DNA of 64,000 bases, from positions 581,950-645,949 of the forward strand of contig JAACJM010000030.1 in assembly GCA_013368315.1 (NCBI GenBank). Reading direction: 5' to 3'. The stretch comes from Tetrapyrgos nigripes. Its lineage: Eukaryota; Basidiomycota; Agaricomycetes; Agaricales; Campanellaceae. Shown in pieces: positions 34,274-46,590 of the stretch. Each line of letters opens with the position of its first letter. The first letter of the stretch is position 1. Under the pieces are notes generated by a model. That model ran no database searches. It was not told the DNA's origin and was given only the letters and a program-made list of their open reading frames with translations. The position numbers were made by a program, and so were the translations under genes.

Positions 34274-34893
34274 TCAACAAGGTCAACTTTTCCAGTGACT
34301 GCGCGTGAGAGGCCCAAAATCTGTGAAGAAACAGCACAGCAGCATGACCAGAGCTTGCCGACTGAATTGAGGACCTATTCAGCATAGCCACACACTGGAA
34401 CGTTGGGTTATAAGAACGAGTCCCTCAATGCTTAATGCATGGTGAGTGTGCCATGCAATCCCTGACTCTTCTCGATGGATTCAAGGTTTCTATTTACTGT
34501 GAGGTTGACTTAGGTTCACTCAGGAAGGTTGATATTGGGGGGAAAGGAAACAAAGGAAGATTGAGTTGACTTCAGTGGCTCAGGTTTGCCTAGTCTCGTC
34601 CCAGACACCCTGAATGCCTCTGCTCTGCTTATCAGATAAATCAGGCAGGGTTTGAAAACAAACTGCAGAGAAAGCACCAAGGTCTCCATTGGGTGAAATG
34701 CACTGGGCAGTCCAGAGCTTCGAATACCGACATCGAGCAGATGTGGCAATTGGGTAATAATTGCTCTGTTGAATGAGTGAGAAAATAATGTAATAAACTA
34801 TAACCAGGATTAACTGGCATTCGGTGCGTGTTAGAGGCTCATGTCGTCATACTGAAGGTTTTTATGAATTCTCGATAAGTAGTGCTATCTATC
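34274..34893. other. Spacer with no recognised gene
   Basis: No supported frame. A run of unrelated AT-moderate sequence between repeat R1-A and the acyltransferase 3' end. Confidence 0.3.
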
Positions 34894-36545
34894 TCAGAAT
34901 GAGAACAAACTCTCCTGGTCCCTTTGAACTCTACAAATGATATTCTCCACATCCAACTTGTGCATTGTAAATCCTATTTCTGCACCTCCCTCAAGCTCCA
35001 CATCCCACATCCCACCTTTCCCTGGCCAAGGCAGATTGGGCTGAAAGATCCTCAGATAATTTTCTATTACTCTCATCATATGCATATGTAATATGTATGA
35101 AATAGTGTCCAGGTACTGAGGGCTCCTGAGGGTCCTTGAAACCAAAGTCACTGCCTTGTCTGAAATCTATTCCATAGGATGAGTTGAAGGTAATCTCCTG
35201 AGGATGAGCTGGGAAGTTATCCTGATTTCATCACAGCAGCATGCATAAAACAGAAGATAAGCCTCCAAGAACATGGTATTAAGAGCATGCTTGGTACCCA
35301 CTCGAAGTGTAGCTGCTATGTCTGCAATCGACGCATTGAAACCTTCCTGGTGACCATCAGATGACAAAGGTATGAAAGAAGGCGATGGAATAGTGAAGAT
35401 CGTGTTCCCCACGAAACCAGGAGATGCCCAATGCATTCCATGATACCCAATATTGAGAACAGTGGTCAGTTTCCTCTGGTCTTCAATGACACTGTTGTAA
35501 GCATAGGCATTTATCTGACTAGGGCAATATCTGTTAGCAGCTTTGCATTGATTGACAAGAGTGTCTAGTTCCTTGACTATGAAGTGAAGATAAACTGGAA
35601 CTGCAGTCTGTGAGCTGTAGCCAAATCGCTTCATGATCATTTTGGGATGTTTAGCTTGAGAGATGTTGTTCATAAGTGGAAGAATCTTTACTACAGTAAG
35701 GGGATCAGATGTGGGAGGATTGAAGAAAGTCTTCAGAAAGGTTGGAGCAGGGAGCTCAGAGACATTGCGACTGTGGTAAAAGTGGGATATATATGTGGCA
35801 AACAGACAAAGGCTGAATCCATCTCCTGTAAAGAAAGTAAGCATCACAAAAAACATTGTGAGGACATGGAAACTGACCTATTGCATGAGAAAAGCTGATA
35901 CCATAGACCATTTCACTGCTCTTATGTATCCTTGTGAAGCGAATGCAAAGCAAAGGTTCATCTTCATCTACCAGATTTTGCCTGAGAGAACCAGTCCATG
36001 GGCTTGCCTTATCAATGACTAGCATGCATCATTATCAGAAAGTACATATTCAAATAGGACATTGGATTCACTAGTTTGAGTATAAGGAAATTGCTCACTT
36101 TCATATTCGTCGAAAACTTCAACTGCAATGGGATGAATACCTTGCTTCAGGACAATTACATTCTTTGATGTACTGCACTTGATGGAAAAAAAATGACTGC
36201 ATATGGGCTGGAAGACTGACAAAGTCTTTGCAAGCACATCATTATATTGTGGTAGATCAATGAATGAAGGCAATACAAGGAGTAACTCGAGCTGTGCAAA
36301 TGAACTTCATCAAAGAATAGTCTTACATGGTTGACAAAACTATGACTCACTGGGTAACCCAGAGCTAGATATTCTGTAGGTGGAAACAGGATAATTTCTC
36401 CCTCAAATGTTGGGGAAGTGCTGTGGTAGCCAGACAGATAAACCCTGTAGTGCTCAGTGCTTGACGACATATCCTCATCCTCCTTGACTTGATAGAGCTT
36501 GTGAAGAATTGAATCAGAGGAAGGCATGATCAGAAATGAGATCAT
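34894..36545 (-). pseudogene. BAHD-type acyltransferase, apparently broken
   Basis: Minus-strand segments from 36545 to 34894 read as a fungal BAHD/trichothecene-3-O-acetyltransferase-like protein. The N-terminus has TFEGEIILFPPTEYLALGYP. The catalytic HxxxD is HAIGD, formed across the intron 35826-35877 (FSHAIG then DGFSLCLFA). Later come YHGMHWASPGFVGN, DFGFKDP and a C-terminal EGGAEIGFTMHKLD. The family transfers acyl groups from acyl-CoA to alcohols or amines. Frame shifts near 36,020 and in 35,090-35,190 cannot be removed by introns I can see, so I call it a decayed gene with moderate certainty. Confidence 0.6.
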
Positions 36546-37280
36546 GCCACACTTCTCAGTTGCAACCTATGTCTTGGACCTGAGATGAGTTAACAATTTA
36601 ATTAGCAGCTGAGAAAGCAGTACAACAAGAATGGAAACTCAGTGTAGTGTTGGGTTTGACATTGGAAGGGATGTGTTTCTGAGTGAGACAGTGAGAACTC
36701 GCTGTTCTGGATTCTTTGAATGTGTTTAGATATTATTATTTACACAAGTCTAATGGCTAGCTGGAGCATAAACTCAAGTCCTACCTGCCCTACCTGTACA
36801 CCTATGATCTGACTACATCAGGGAGGTCAGGTCTTCTTGGTCATGTTTCAATGAACTGGCGATCTCTGCAACTCATCCTGACTCAGCTCTCATCCACTAT
36901 TTATATGCATGCCTATCCTCTCTATTCTTCACTCGTTCCAAGGTTCCCAGCCTTGGACTCCTTCCTGCCTTTCTTCATTTACCCTCCCATTCCCACCCTC
37001 TGGTATCTACACATAACACAATCTTGTATTCTTTTTCCAGCAATGGTAACTTTTCCCTTACTATGCAGATTTTTCCCAAAGTGGTTTTCATGCTCGAAGG
37101 GTTTTTAATGTCTCCCTGCTGGACCATTCTTAAAGTACAGTATACTACTTTGTATTGCTCACGCTTCAACATCATTTAATTCAATTTTTCTCTCAGGCAG
37201 CTCTGTTTGGGGTCACCACGTTTGGCTATACATAAAACGATTTCCCTTCTACTTGAGCAGAGCAAAGGCGTAAGCAATTA
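36546..37280. other. Spacer with no recognised gene
   Basis: Upstream of the acyltransferase fragment. No supported coding frame or repeat. Confidence 0.3.
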
Positions 37281-37926
37281 GAAGGCTAAGTTAACTTAGC
37301 CTTTAGGTGGAGACCCCATGACCTTTCTAATTGAGTTGCAAATTTTACCATGGCTTCAATCTCCCACCCCTTTTCATTACTGGTATCTACTCTACTCCCA
37401 ACAACTGAAGTGTCTAGGCTCAGTCTGGACTCCAAGGACTAATGATGTTGACAACCACGATGTCATGCCAGCATGTTGACTCACTTTCACTACCACCATA
37501 AACTGAGCTTGCATGCCGTCCCCACCTGCAGCAGCGACAACAGCAATGGCAGTAATGACAACAACAGCAAGTGGGCTTTTTTTGACCTCTCCATCTTTCT
37601 GCTAGTAGCTACAAATGCTGTAAGTATTCTATGCTATCTACTGAATGATCAATTTTTGCTGTTAACATTGCTACTGTCCCATTTCATTCAATTCATGAGT
37701 CATGTGTCACATACCCCAAAATTTGGCTGTCATGCATCACAAAAAGCAATTCACAAAAAAAAGCTTCAGTCACAGTTCACACTGAAGTTTTTGTGGTCAA
37801 AGAAATCATGAGGGCATGTCATGGTCATGATGCCCTTGCAAATTGAACAAAATGGGACAGTATCCAACACTTCAAGCAAGGGGCCTTGTAATTTACCATG
37901 CGAAGCAGTGGCCCCTTGCCCCAGTT
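37281..37926 (+). repeat. Dispersed repeat family R1, copy B
   Basis: Shares with copies A, C and D the GTTAACTTAG start, the CTCCCACCCC and GACAACCACGATGTCATG blocks, and the end GGCCTTGTAATTTACCATGC. The 350 bp middle is unrelated to copy A. Confidence 0.75.
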
Positions 37927-38234
37927 GTTTGTTGTTCTTTGCCAAAGGCTTCTGTTCCAGTTCTTGGTCCACGTATTTTTTTTCAGTCCTCCTTGTTCAA
38001 CTTCCAATGGCCTCCAAATCCTCCACCTTAGACTCATAACCAGTCTTTTGCAAGAGTAGTGATGACAGTTGAGCTTCACAAACATTTTGATCGACTGTCA
38101 TCAAAAAAGTTTTTGCCCCACTGTGACTGTACAAGTCTAGCTCCACCTACACCCCAACCCGCTTCCCAACCCCAACATGGTTCATCACCTGCTTCACCCT
38201 CGAAAAATCCCATGCAACCAAATCTATATATATT

Positions 38235-38731
38235 ATATTATAATATATAAAATGCAACTACCTGTGTGAGGATTTCGATGGCTAATTAACTGAGTAAGGC
38301 ACAAAAGTCATGTGATCTGCACAACCTTCCGACAGAAACAACTGCCACCACTGACAGCCACACTTACTGCTGATAATACGCCCCTGTCCGTCTGCTTTCC
38401 CAGGCAAACTTGACTACCTATGTTTCACAGTATATATGCTACATACCTCAATGAATATAGCAAAAAGGTCCCTGTAAAATATATGAAGATGTAAATAGCT
38501 CAGAAAAGCCTTAGATTCCACCATACTAAGGTCAACTATTAGTAAATTGTAAGAAGCATACTTTCCTCAGGTGACTGTACACAAAAGAAGGAGAATGAGG
38601 AAGGGTGTCTGGAATTTTGTTATCATAGTTAACTAATAATGATGGAGGAAGATTTGGAGGTGTGAGTGGGAGGATGTGGGTAGATATGGGGGTGTGGAGT
38701 GGCTAATAGTATCCTTGCACATCCTCAATGG
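38235..38731 (-). repeat. Dispersed repeat family R2, copy 1, left part
   Basis: Matches ~58,455-58,860 in inverted orientation, including GTGAGTGGGAGGATGTGGGT and TAGTATCCTTGCACATCCTC. It is cut at 38,731 by the Ty3 element and its remainder resumes at 49,237. Confidence 0.8.
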
Positions 38732-39131
38732 TGTCACAAAGAGGCAAGCACTTAGATAGTGATAACGAGGAGCTATGGGCTCGACTCGACTAACAGACAG
38801 CAGTAAGTACTGGAACTACAGTGTCCATCAGTAAGGGTGAAAGAAGTAATGAAAAGGAAAATACACACCTGGTCCCAACAATGAAGAGGTCAAGATGGGG
38901 AACCAGGTGTCAGGACAGGGTTTATATATGTAAAAGTAAAGCTGTAAGGGAGGCTGTAAGGAAAGCTGTAAAGAAAGTTGTAAGGGAAGCTGTCAAGGAG
39001 CTGTATCAAAGCTGTATCAGAGAAATGAAAGGTCCAGTGTGTAGCATGTGGAACAGGAGTCATATGGTGTAAAGATCCAAGGATACGGAGATAAGAAGAA
39101 ATAAATAGTACCAAATATTGATGTCATGACA
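38732..39131 (-). repeat. 3' LTR of the Ty3 element
   Basis: 400 bp, TG...CA. The adjacent polypurine tract AGGAGGGGGGTAA on the minus strand (about 39132-39144) marks it as the 3' LTR. Confidence 0.9.
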
Positions 39132-39159
39132 TTACCCCCCTCCTACACTTCATTGTCCT

Positions 39160-40677
39160 CGATGAATCCTAAGTCTTTGTTGCCTCTGGGTGCTTCTTGT
39201 GGAATGCTGTGATCTTGTGCTTCGCATTTTTGAGATTTGCAACTGGCTCCCATGAGTTATGACTGTTGTCATACCCTTTCCACTTGACAAGGTATTCCAG
39301 TCGCCTCTGTCATATCCTGCTATCCAGAAGGGCATCCACTTCATACTCGGGCTCATCCTCCCCCTTGAGGTATACTGGCTCTGGCTCCTCAGGTAAGAGC
39401 CTGTTCACCAAATTACCCTTGTAGGGGTAGAGTTTGTCGATGTGGAATACTGGGTGCAGACGGTTAAGAGATTCAGGGAGGTCTAACTGATAGTCTAACT
39501 CTCCAAATTTTCCATAATCTTGTATGGTCCCAACTGTTGATCCCCCAACTTGTCACTTGAAAGTTTCAAGTTGATGTCTTCCACACTCAGCCAAACATAG
39601 TCTCCCACCTTGAACTGATGTCCCTTCCTTTTCCCTCTTTTGTACCCTTCCTTCATATGGCGCTTGGCTAGGTGTAATGCTGACCCTGCATCTTTTTGAA
39701 CCTGCCTTGGGACTTCAAGCTGATTTTCTACATCTGGGATGCCTGTGTGGTGGCCCACCGGTATGTTGAATAGAGGAAGGTAGCCATAAGTCACCTCAAA
39801 AGGTGCCAAGCCATGTGCAGAGTGTGTGCAGGAGTTCAGAACAAACTCAGCCATAGGAAGGTGCTCTACCCAATCATCCTGCCTATAGTTAGTGTAGAGA
39901 TGCAGGTATTTCTCCACTTCCTGGTTGGCTCATTCTGTCTGTCCATTTGTCTGGGATCAGTAGCCTGAGTAAAGGTTTGATTTGATCCTGAGACAATCTA
40001 ACAGAGAGCGCATGGCTTGGGCTGCAAACTGTGGGCCACAATCAGACACAAAGTGAAGTGGGAGGCTGTGAAGGCAGAAAATCTCTTCGGTAGTATAGGT
40101 CAGCGACTTCAGTGGCAGTGATTTTAGAGGTGCAGGGAAGGGTGTGGACTTGTTTTCCATAGAGGTCAGTGCAGGCTAGGATTGCATCATAACCTTGTGA
40201 GGACAGTAGCTGTGTAATGAGGTCGACTCCAACTTCTTCCCAGAGTCCTAAGGGTATGTCCAAGGGTTGGATTACTGCTTGTGGGTGACACTGTAGCTTC
40301 TTCCTGGTGCATTTGTCACATCCCTCAACATACTTCTCCACAAAGGAGCGAACAGTGGGCCACCAGAAGTGTGAGGTTTGTAGCCCTGGATGTCCTGCTG
40401 ATGGCTCATTGTGGCACTGTTCCACTATTGCCTTCTACAGCTCTTCATCTGGAGGAATGTAGACTTGCCCCTTGTGGTATACCAATCCATTATCCTCTTT
40501 CCATTCAGGTAAGCCATTGGCAAGTCGTTGCAACCCCTCCTTCCTCAACTCCTCTAGTCCTTTTAACACCTCCACTTCTCTCCCCAGTGCCTGTTGAATC
40601 TGCTCCCCTAGAGGGTTGACCAGCGCAGTAGCAGCAAGCCTTATGAAGTGTTCAGGTCTGAGTACTGTGGTTTCCAA
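39160..40677 (-). pseudogene. Ty3 integrase and C-terminal chromodomain
   Basis: Segments 40677-40435, 40425-39957 and 39917-39495, then ~39480-39163. The zinc-finger part includes HPGLQTSHFWW and CDKCTRKK. Core motifs are GVDLITQLL (Asp), FVSDCGPQFAAQAM and QTEQANQEVE with stops in between. A C-terminal chromodomain follows ([20 protein letters not shown]), one residue after an in-frame TGA that was probably CGA. This architecture defines chromoviral Ty3 elements. Confidence 0.85.
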
Positions 40678-41021
40678 GTTGTCTTCTTGGTCTGTAACTT
40701 GGAGAGCATCTGCTTGGGTATTTGCTTTGCCTGGGTGATGGACCAGTCAGAAGTCAAAGCGTGATAGCCAAAGGGCCCATCTCACTTGTTGTCGACTGAG
40801 ATCCTGTGCTGTTCGCCAGAACTCTAGATTGGAGTGGTCTGTGATGATCTCAAAGGGCTGTGGTAGTCCTTCCAGATAACTCCACCAGTCCTTCAGTGCC
40901 TCGATAATAGCCAGCATTTCTCAGTTGTAGATTTCATAATTGTGTTCAGCTGACTGTATGGACGCTGAACAGAATGCTACTGGGTGCCAAAGTCCATCTT
41001 CTAACATCTGCATCAGGGCTC
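40678..41021 (-). pseudogene. Ty3 RNase H, downstream part
   Basis: Reads HPVAFCSASIQSAEHNYEIY, then EALKDWWSYLEG and ITDHSNLEFW, the usual Ty3 RNase H motifs, with stop codons (DF*LVHHPGKAN). The upstream part lies beyond the KDZ insertion at ~45,156-45,260. Confidence 0.8.
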
Positions 41022-41189
41022 CACCTGTAGTTGTGGAAATAATGCATTGTTATAGAGAATAGCCCTACCTATGTATTGCATTGTGTATGGAGTATTGTCC
41101 AGCTGTGCCATTTATGAGCACTGAGTCTATACTATGCATTGTATGCTCCCCTGTATCAATATACAATGCATAGTATAACACTATAGAAG

Positions 41190-42849
41190 CAGAAGGGTAA
41201 AAAGTCAATTGTAGCTGAAGACGGGGGAACCAATGAGGAGGTTGACAAAAATGATAATCTGTTGACATCGGCTGCCAAGGAAAAACAGAAGGCACTTGAC
41301 CATATCTGGAATGTCACAGGGGAAGGATATGATGACATAGCTTGGATTTGGAAGGATGGCAGGACTGGAAAACAGCTCGACAACAAAACACTTGAAGAGA
41401 GTAAGTGTTTTTGTCTCCATCAGAACACCATCTTCCCAAAACTTATGCTTATTTGAACAGTCATACGTGCTGAGTGGTGTAAGCGTATGCTCAGACTCAA
41501 AGATGGAGTGAAGAGGTGATGTTGGTCAAGGAGGAGATGTGAAGAACCCTTGTAAGCTTGGAGGCAAACACATCAGCTTGGGACGATCGCCAGGAATATG
41601 TCGGTGCATTCGCTTCTGGGAGATGGAATTCAGAGTGGAAGTTCCTTCAGCACTACATTGGTCTGCTAACTGGTGGTTTGGCTCTGGACACTGCACATGC
41701 TGAAGGTGCAAGGACATATGCTGCATCCCAGAGCAATATGTACAGGTCACTGGCTCAATAATTTAAGAGACTGTGGAATGGACTATGGGAGAAGGAAGAC
41801 GCTTTAGTTGATGGTAAAGACATGTCAGTGGTGATGTGGACTCAATACGAATCATATAACGAGCACCACAGGCAAATTACCACCTGGTCACATTTTGACT
41901 GGGTAAGATCCAGTTGAGACCTGGTGCACATCCAGTGCAGACCCAGCTCAGGATTGTGGGAACGCAACTTCGAGGCACGCATGTTCCGGCTGCTTCTGGC
42001 AGCCATAGTCTGTTAGTATTCACCTGAGGACTTTGTTGCCTAGATAGCCAAATTGATCATTTTTTAAATTTTTCATTTGGCCTGTGGCATCCAGAAAAGA
42101 TGTACTCTTGGTGCATGGAACAAGACACATGATAAAGCATATATCCATTGGCCTAGAAAATCAGTTGTACTGCATTCTCGTTGCTGATGCCATCCATAAA
42201 TGAATCTCCTACTCATACACTATCTTCTACAATGTTCCAGCAGGCCTCAATGTCTTACAAACATAGATTTAGGCTCTTGCCTAGGGGAATGCGGGTTTCA
42301 CTGGGTAAACAATCAGCACTTCATTTATTAAGTGATTAGATAATAGGATATGGTGTTTGAGGTGGGAGACAAGGAGTGAAAAGGCTAGGATTTGAGTCAG
42401 AAGGATATTAGTAGCATTCTTGCATAGTCTCAGAGAGTATTTGAAGGAATTTCCCAAGAGTAACCAGTGGGTGACAAAAGGAACACACAGGCAGACATGT
42501 CCATCACTTGTTTGCAGTACCCAGACCTACTATAAAATTTTATACCACTTGAAAGTACCATATCTATAGGATAGGACTCTACGACCTGTGTCTGACCATA
42601 TGACCTGTGCTGGACTGGTAGGACACTGGCCAGAAGCAGCCAGAACATGCGTGCTCGGAGTTGTGTTCCCACAATCGTGAACTGGGTCAGCAACTGGATA
42701 TGCACCAGGTCTCAACTGGGTCTTACCCAGTCAAAATGTGACTGGGTAGTCATTTGCCCCCAGTGGAGGATGCTGATTCAGAGAACAACAACAATGGCAT
42801 CGATTACACTATGTACATAGACTTAGATGATGGTTATGAAAGTTATTAA
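41190..42849 (+). pseudogene. KDZ transposase C-terminal remnant, split by a MITE
   Basis: The plus-strand reading includes EKQKALDHIWNVTGEGYDDI. An intron follows at about 41400-41459 (GTAAGT to CAG), then RAEWCKRMLRLKDG. After a frame break come MLVKEEM, a stop, RTLVSLEA, then GARTYAASQSNMYRSLAQ. The AEWCK, KEEM-RTL and Y-A-x-Q-x-x-x-x-RSLA pattern is that of agaricomycete KDZ (CxC-associated) transposases. The stop after KEEM fits CGA to TGA. The N-terminal catalytic part is absent. The coding tail resumes after the MITE as DADSENNNNGIDYTMYIDLD. Confidence 0.7.
41864..42765. mobile_element. CACTGG-family MITE nested in the KDZ transposase
   Basis: 902 bp with ~130 bp imperfect inverted ends. 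The right end read inward is CACTGGGGGCAAATGACTAC and the left is CACCACAGGCAAATTACCAC. Both continue into CACATTTTGACTGGG. The 3 bp duplication GAG (41861-41863 and 42766-42768) flanks it. Removing the MITE and one GAG joins the transposase tail in frame. The CACTGG..GGCAAAT end matches the elements inside copia. Confidence 0.85.
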
Positions 42850-44270
42850 TGTATGTACATCATCTTTTGATAATGGCAGCAAGGATACATGGGATGACAG
42901 TGATGATGCATAGTGATGACAGTGAGTATGTAGTGTACACTCAAACTCGAAACAAGTTGGACTTAAATGATTGTATTATTTACTTTGTAGCTTGAGCTCA
43001 TAATATCGCTGGGTACCAAAGGCACAGAATTGTCTTCCCACCCAGCCCTTGAAATTGCGTGGTAAGAAAGTATGTAGACATGCAGATAAGACAGGGTACT
43101 CACCACTGCTCACACGTCTTCAGAATGACTAGATCTATTGTATTGTCAGGAGGAAAAGTATACAACATGTTGTGAGCTGACAAGTACTCACACCTACACT
43201 TTGAGAGCTGTAGAGCCATTGATGTGGGTGTGTGAGAAGCTACAATACATGGGTAGGCACAGCCAGTGTGAAGCAGAGGTGAATTGGTGTCTCATTGCTT
43301 TCTACATAGATACTGTGATACTTTTCTGGTCCTGGATTATAGGCTGTGCATGTAGATTAGGTGCAACCAATTTGAACACACTCCAAACCAATTTCTGTCA
43401 TAATAATCAGCTTCACTGCAACTTCACTGTCTGAATATTCCATTATGTAATCAAATCCACCCACTCTTTCCTTGAGTTTGGGATCACTGTAAATCTCTAC
43501 GACAAACCCAGCTAAGTGCCTTGGACTTCTTCAGTATTGATGTAGTTATCAATTACTTTTGGAGTTTTATGGGTCCCAAAATATTGATGTAGTCCATATC
43601 TAATATATTAGAGAAAAATAGGAGGTTGTGCCTACCTATTTCAATACACTTCAATACACAAATCAGTATAGAAGTTATACAACACATTGTGAGTGAATGG
43701 AGACCCTAGAACGGAATTCCAAACATGCTCAGTGATTCCTGGTTTATGTCAAGTCCATGTGGATACCCAATGCTAGGAAACATCAAGGACCTGGATGGAA
43801 GTCTTGAGTGGATTGGATGGAGATTCCGAGTAGATCCAGATAGGAAAGAGCTTATAAAGATAAATAGGGATTTCAGTCGGAAAGACTGGGAAGCTCTAGA
43901 GAACCATTGAGGAAGGATAGGAGACCAGCTTTGTCGATTTTGCACTTCAGCTATCTATTACAAACTTGCTAGGTTAAGTACTACTTCCGAAAATATCAGA
44001 ATGAAGAGGAGTAAGATAGGGATGGTTCGGAAATGAAGGAAAAGCACATGGTGCTATTGGAGATGGAGTACTGCGGAACAAAGTGGAAACAAAGTGGAAC
44101 AATGTGGAAACAAAGTGGAGTAGGTTTGGAGATTAGATACGAGTTGTCCAGTAGTTATCCGAAATGAATCACGGGTTCCCAGATGGGATCCATTGTGGAG
44201 ATTAATAGTGGAGCTTGGATATGAAATCGGAAATGAATGTGTGAATAAGGAAAAGGGAAAAGATCGGAAA

Positions 44271-44402
44271 GCGACAGGAAAGTAATGGAAACTAAGACTG
44301 TACCGGAAAGTCATAGGAAAGTAAAGTACTGGAAAGTCATAGAAAAGTACTGGAAAGTAAGACTGTACCGGAAAGTCATAGGAAAGTACAGGAAAGTGCA
44401 TA
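44271..44402. repeat. GGAAAGT short tandem repeats
   Basis: Irregular repeats of GGAAAGTCATAGGAAAGTA and CTGTACCGGAAAGTC over about 130 bp inside the KDZ element. Confidence 0.75.
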
Positions 44403-44439
44403 GATCTTACAGTTTAGGACAGCATTGATGGCAGGATCC

Positions 44440-45130
44440 ATATGCAGCTGTAAGCAACAGCAATGTATACAATGCGCTCAGTGATTCCTGGTTTTGGACA
44501 GCATAACAGATTCAAATAGCTACAGCGATATATATATAACACAGACTCATGCTCAGTGATTTCCAGGACAGCATTTAATTGGCAGGATTGATATAGCCAC
44601 AGCAATGTATAACGCATTGTATGATGATGCTCAGTGATTCCCAGTTTGGGACAGCATTGAAATGGCAGGATTCATATAGCCACAATGGTGTATAACACAT
44701 TGTATGATGCTGGGTAATTCCCAGTTTAGGACAGCATTGAAACAGCAGGATTCAGTAATGTATAACACATTGTATGATACAATGCATGCTCAGTGATTCC
44801 CAGTTCAGGTCAGCATTGAACTATAACGCACTGTATGATACAACACATGCTTGGTGATTCCCATTTTAGGTTGGTATTGAAATGGCAAGATTCATATAGC
44901 CACAGCAATGTATTATATCAGTGATTCCAGTCTAGGACAGCATTTGATGTATATAATGCATTGTATGATAACTCATGCTCGGTGTTTCCCAGTTTAGGAC
45001 AGCATCAAAACAGCAGGATCCATATGCAGCTGTAAGTCACAGTGATGTATATAATGGATTGTATCATACAATGCATTGTGTATTGCAGCAATGCCCTGTC
45101 TGGGCCTGTAGGAATATCCTCTATATACAA
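44440..45130. repeat. Subterminal repeat array of the KDZ element
   Basis: About eight degenerate units of 80-100 bp, each with CAGTGATTCCCAGTTTAGG, ACAGCATTGAAATGGCAGGA, a TAGCCACAGCAATGTAT segment and GCATTGTATGAT. Such arrays are the usual transposase-binding regions. A further unit lies at ~43,725. Confidence 0.75.
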
Positions 45131-45162
45131 TGCATTAATCTCACAGCTACAGCTGAGGGCTC

Positions 45163-46233
45163 CCCCTGTTGCGAAGCCAGAAACATCTACTTCAAGTCAG
45201 GTAGGACGATCCAGTGACCAGAGTGTAAGAATGGGAGCAGATGTGAAGGCAGTTCAAAGGGAGTCAAAGGCTTCCTGTTGTTGAGTTCCCCAGTTAAATG
45301 AGATGTCTTTATGTGTAAGGTCATTCAGAGGTTGAGCAGTTTTGGCAAAGTTCTGTATGAATCGTCGATAGAAGTTAGCAAAACCTAAGAATGCCCAGAC
45401 ATCACAGACATTGCGGGGAACTGGCCAGTGCTGTACTGCTGCCACTTTCACAGGGTCCATATGGACTTGCCCCTCCTGGATAATCAACCCAAGATATTCT
45501 ATCTCTTCCCATTCAAACTTGCATTTCTCTGGCCTCAGATACAGATCATTCCTTTTCAACCTGGCTAGCACTTCCTGAACCACCTCTCGATGCTCTTCCA
45601 GAGTCCCACTGAAGATCAGAATGTCATCCAGATAAACTGCTACCTTTCCTGCTGTGATCAAGTCTGAGAAGATGGAGTTCATGAGGCCCTGGAAAGTAGC
45701 TGGCGAGTTTGTCAATCTGAAGAACTGACAGTAGGTTCAAAGAGCACCCAGTTAGTTGCGAACACTGCCTTCCACTCATCCTCCTGTTTGATCTGGACAT
45801 TGTTATATCCCCAACATACATCAAACTTGGTGAAATACTTGGCACCTTGAAGGCAACTGACTATGTCAGCAACAAGGGGAAGAGGGTAGCGGTTCTTAAT
45901 AGTGTACTCGTTTAGATGTTGGTAATCCTGAACAAACCAAAGTTTCCCATCTTTCTTCTTCACAAAGACAGGAGAGGACAGAGGGGATTTGGAGGGTTGG
46001 ATATAACCCTTATGGATATTCTCATCAAGGAATTGATTGAGCTCCTGCTGTTCATTGATGGACATCAGGTAGATCTTGGTTTGTAGGGTGGCAGGTGCTC
46101 CAGGTACCAATTCAATAGCATGATCCCAGGGTTTGTGTGCAGGAAGGCGTTCTGACTCAGCTTCGGAGAAGACATGAGAATAATCCCAATATTGAGGAGG
46201 GACTATCTCCTCAAATGATTGTTTTGGTTTCAT
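45163..46233 (-). pseudogene. Ty3 reverse transcriptase and start of RNase H
   Basis: Segments 46233-45712 and 45715-45254. RT motifs are IQPSKSPLSSPVFVKKKDG, FTKFDVCWGYNN, TNSPATFQGLMN and the active site VYLDDILIFS. RNase H begins EVDVSGFATGGAL and ends at the KDZ insertion. A frame break near 45,713 separates the two halves. Confidence 0.9.
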
Positions 46234-46590
46234 CCAGTTTGCCTCGTCAGCCAGCTGTTGTGAGTAAGTGAGCCCTGCAGCACACCAGACTTCTTCTCTG
46301 CTTTCTTACAGGAATGACTTGTGGCCCGATTAGCACAAATACGATAGACTTGGGGTTCCTCCTCCTTTTCTGTTGCCAGATCTGGGGGTTGGTCTGTGGG
46401 TGCATGTGTTCCCTGAGAAGTCACCTGGGTTGATTCAGACTCTGTGCCTTCTAGGGTGGTGTTTCCCCTTGGGGTTGGTCCAAAATTGGTAGCAACAAAC
46501 TGATCCTGATCAGGGACCTCTTCCACTGATGGGGGTGGCGCCATAGGGATTTGCAGCTGGCCACTTGTCCAGTCAATCTGTGGGTTCATT

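Larger units (their letters stand above)
41022..45155. mobile_element. KDZ-type DNA transposon, decayed, inside Ty3
   Basis: Inverted ends CACCTGTAGTTGTGG (41022) and CAGCTGTAGCTGTG (inverted, ending 45155), both followed by TAATGCATTG. AGGGCTC at 41015-41021 and 45156-45162 is the target duplication (7 bp, or 8 with one mismatch). It interrupts the Ty3 RNase H codons for GGAL, which continue on the other side. Inside are a transposase C-terminal remnant, a nested MITE and a subterminal array of TACAATGCAT-like motifs. Confidence 0.8.
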
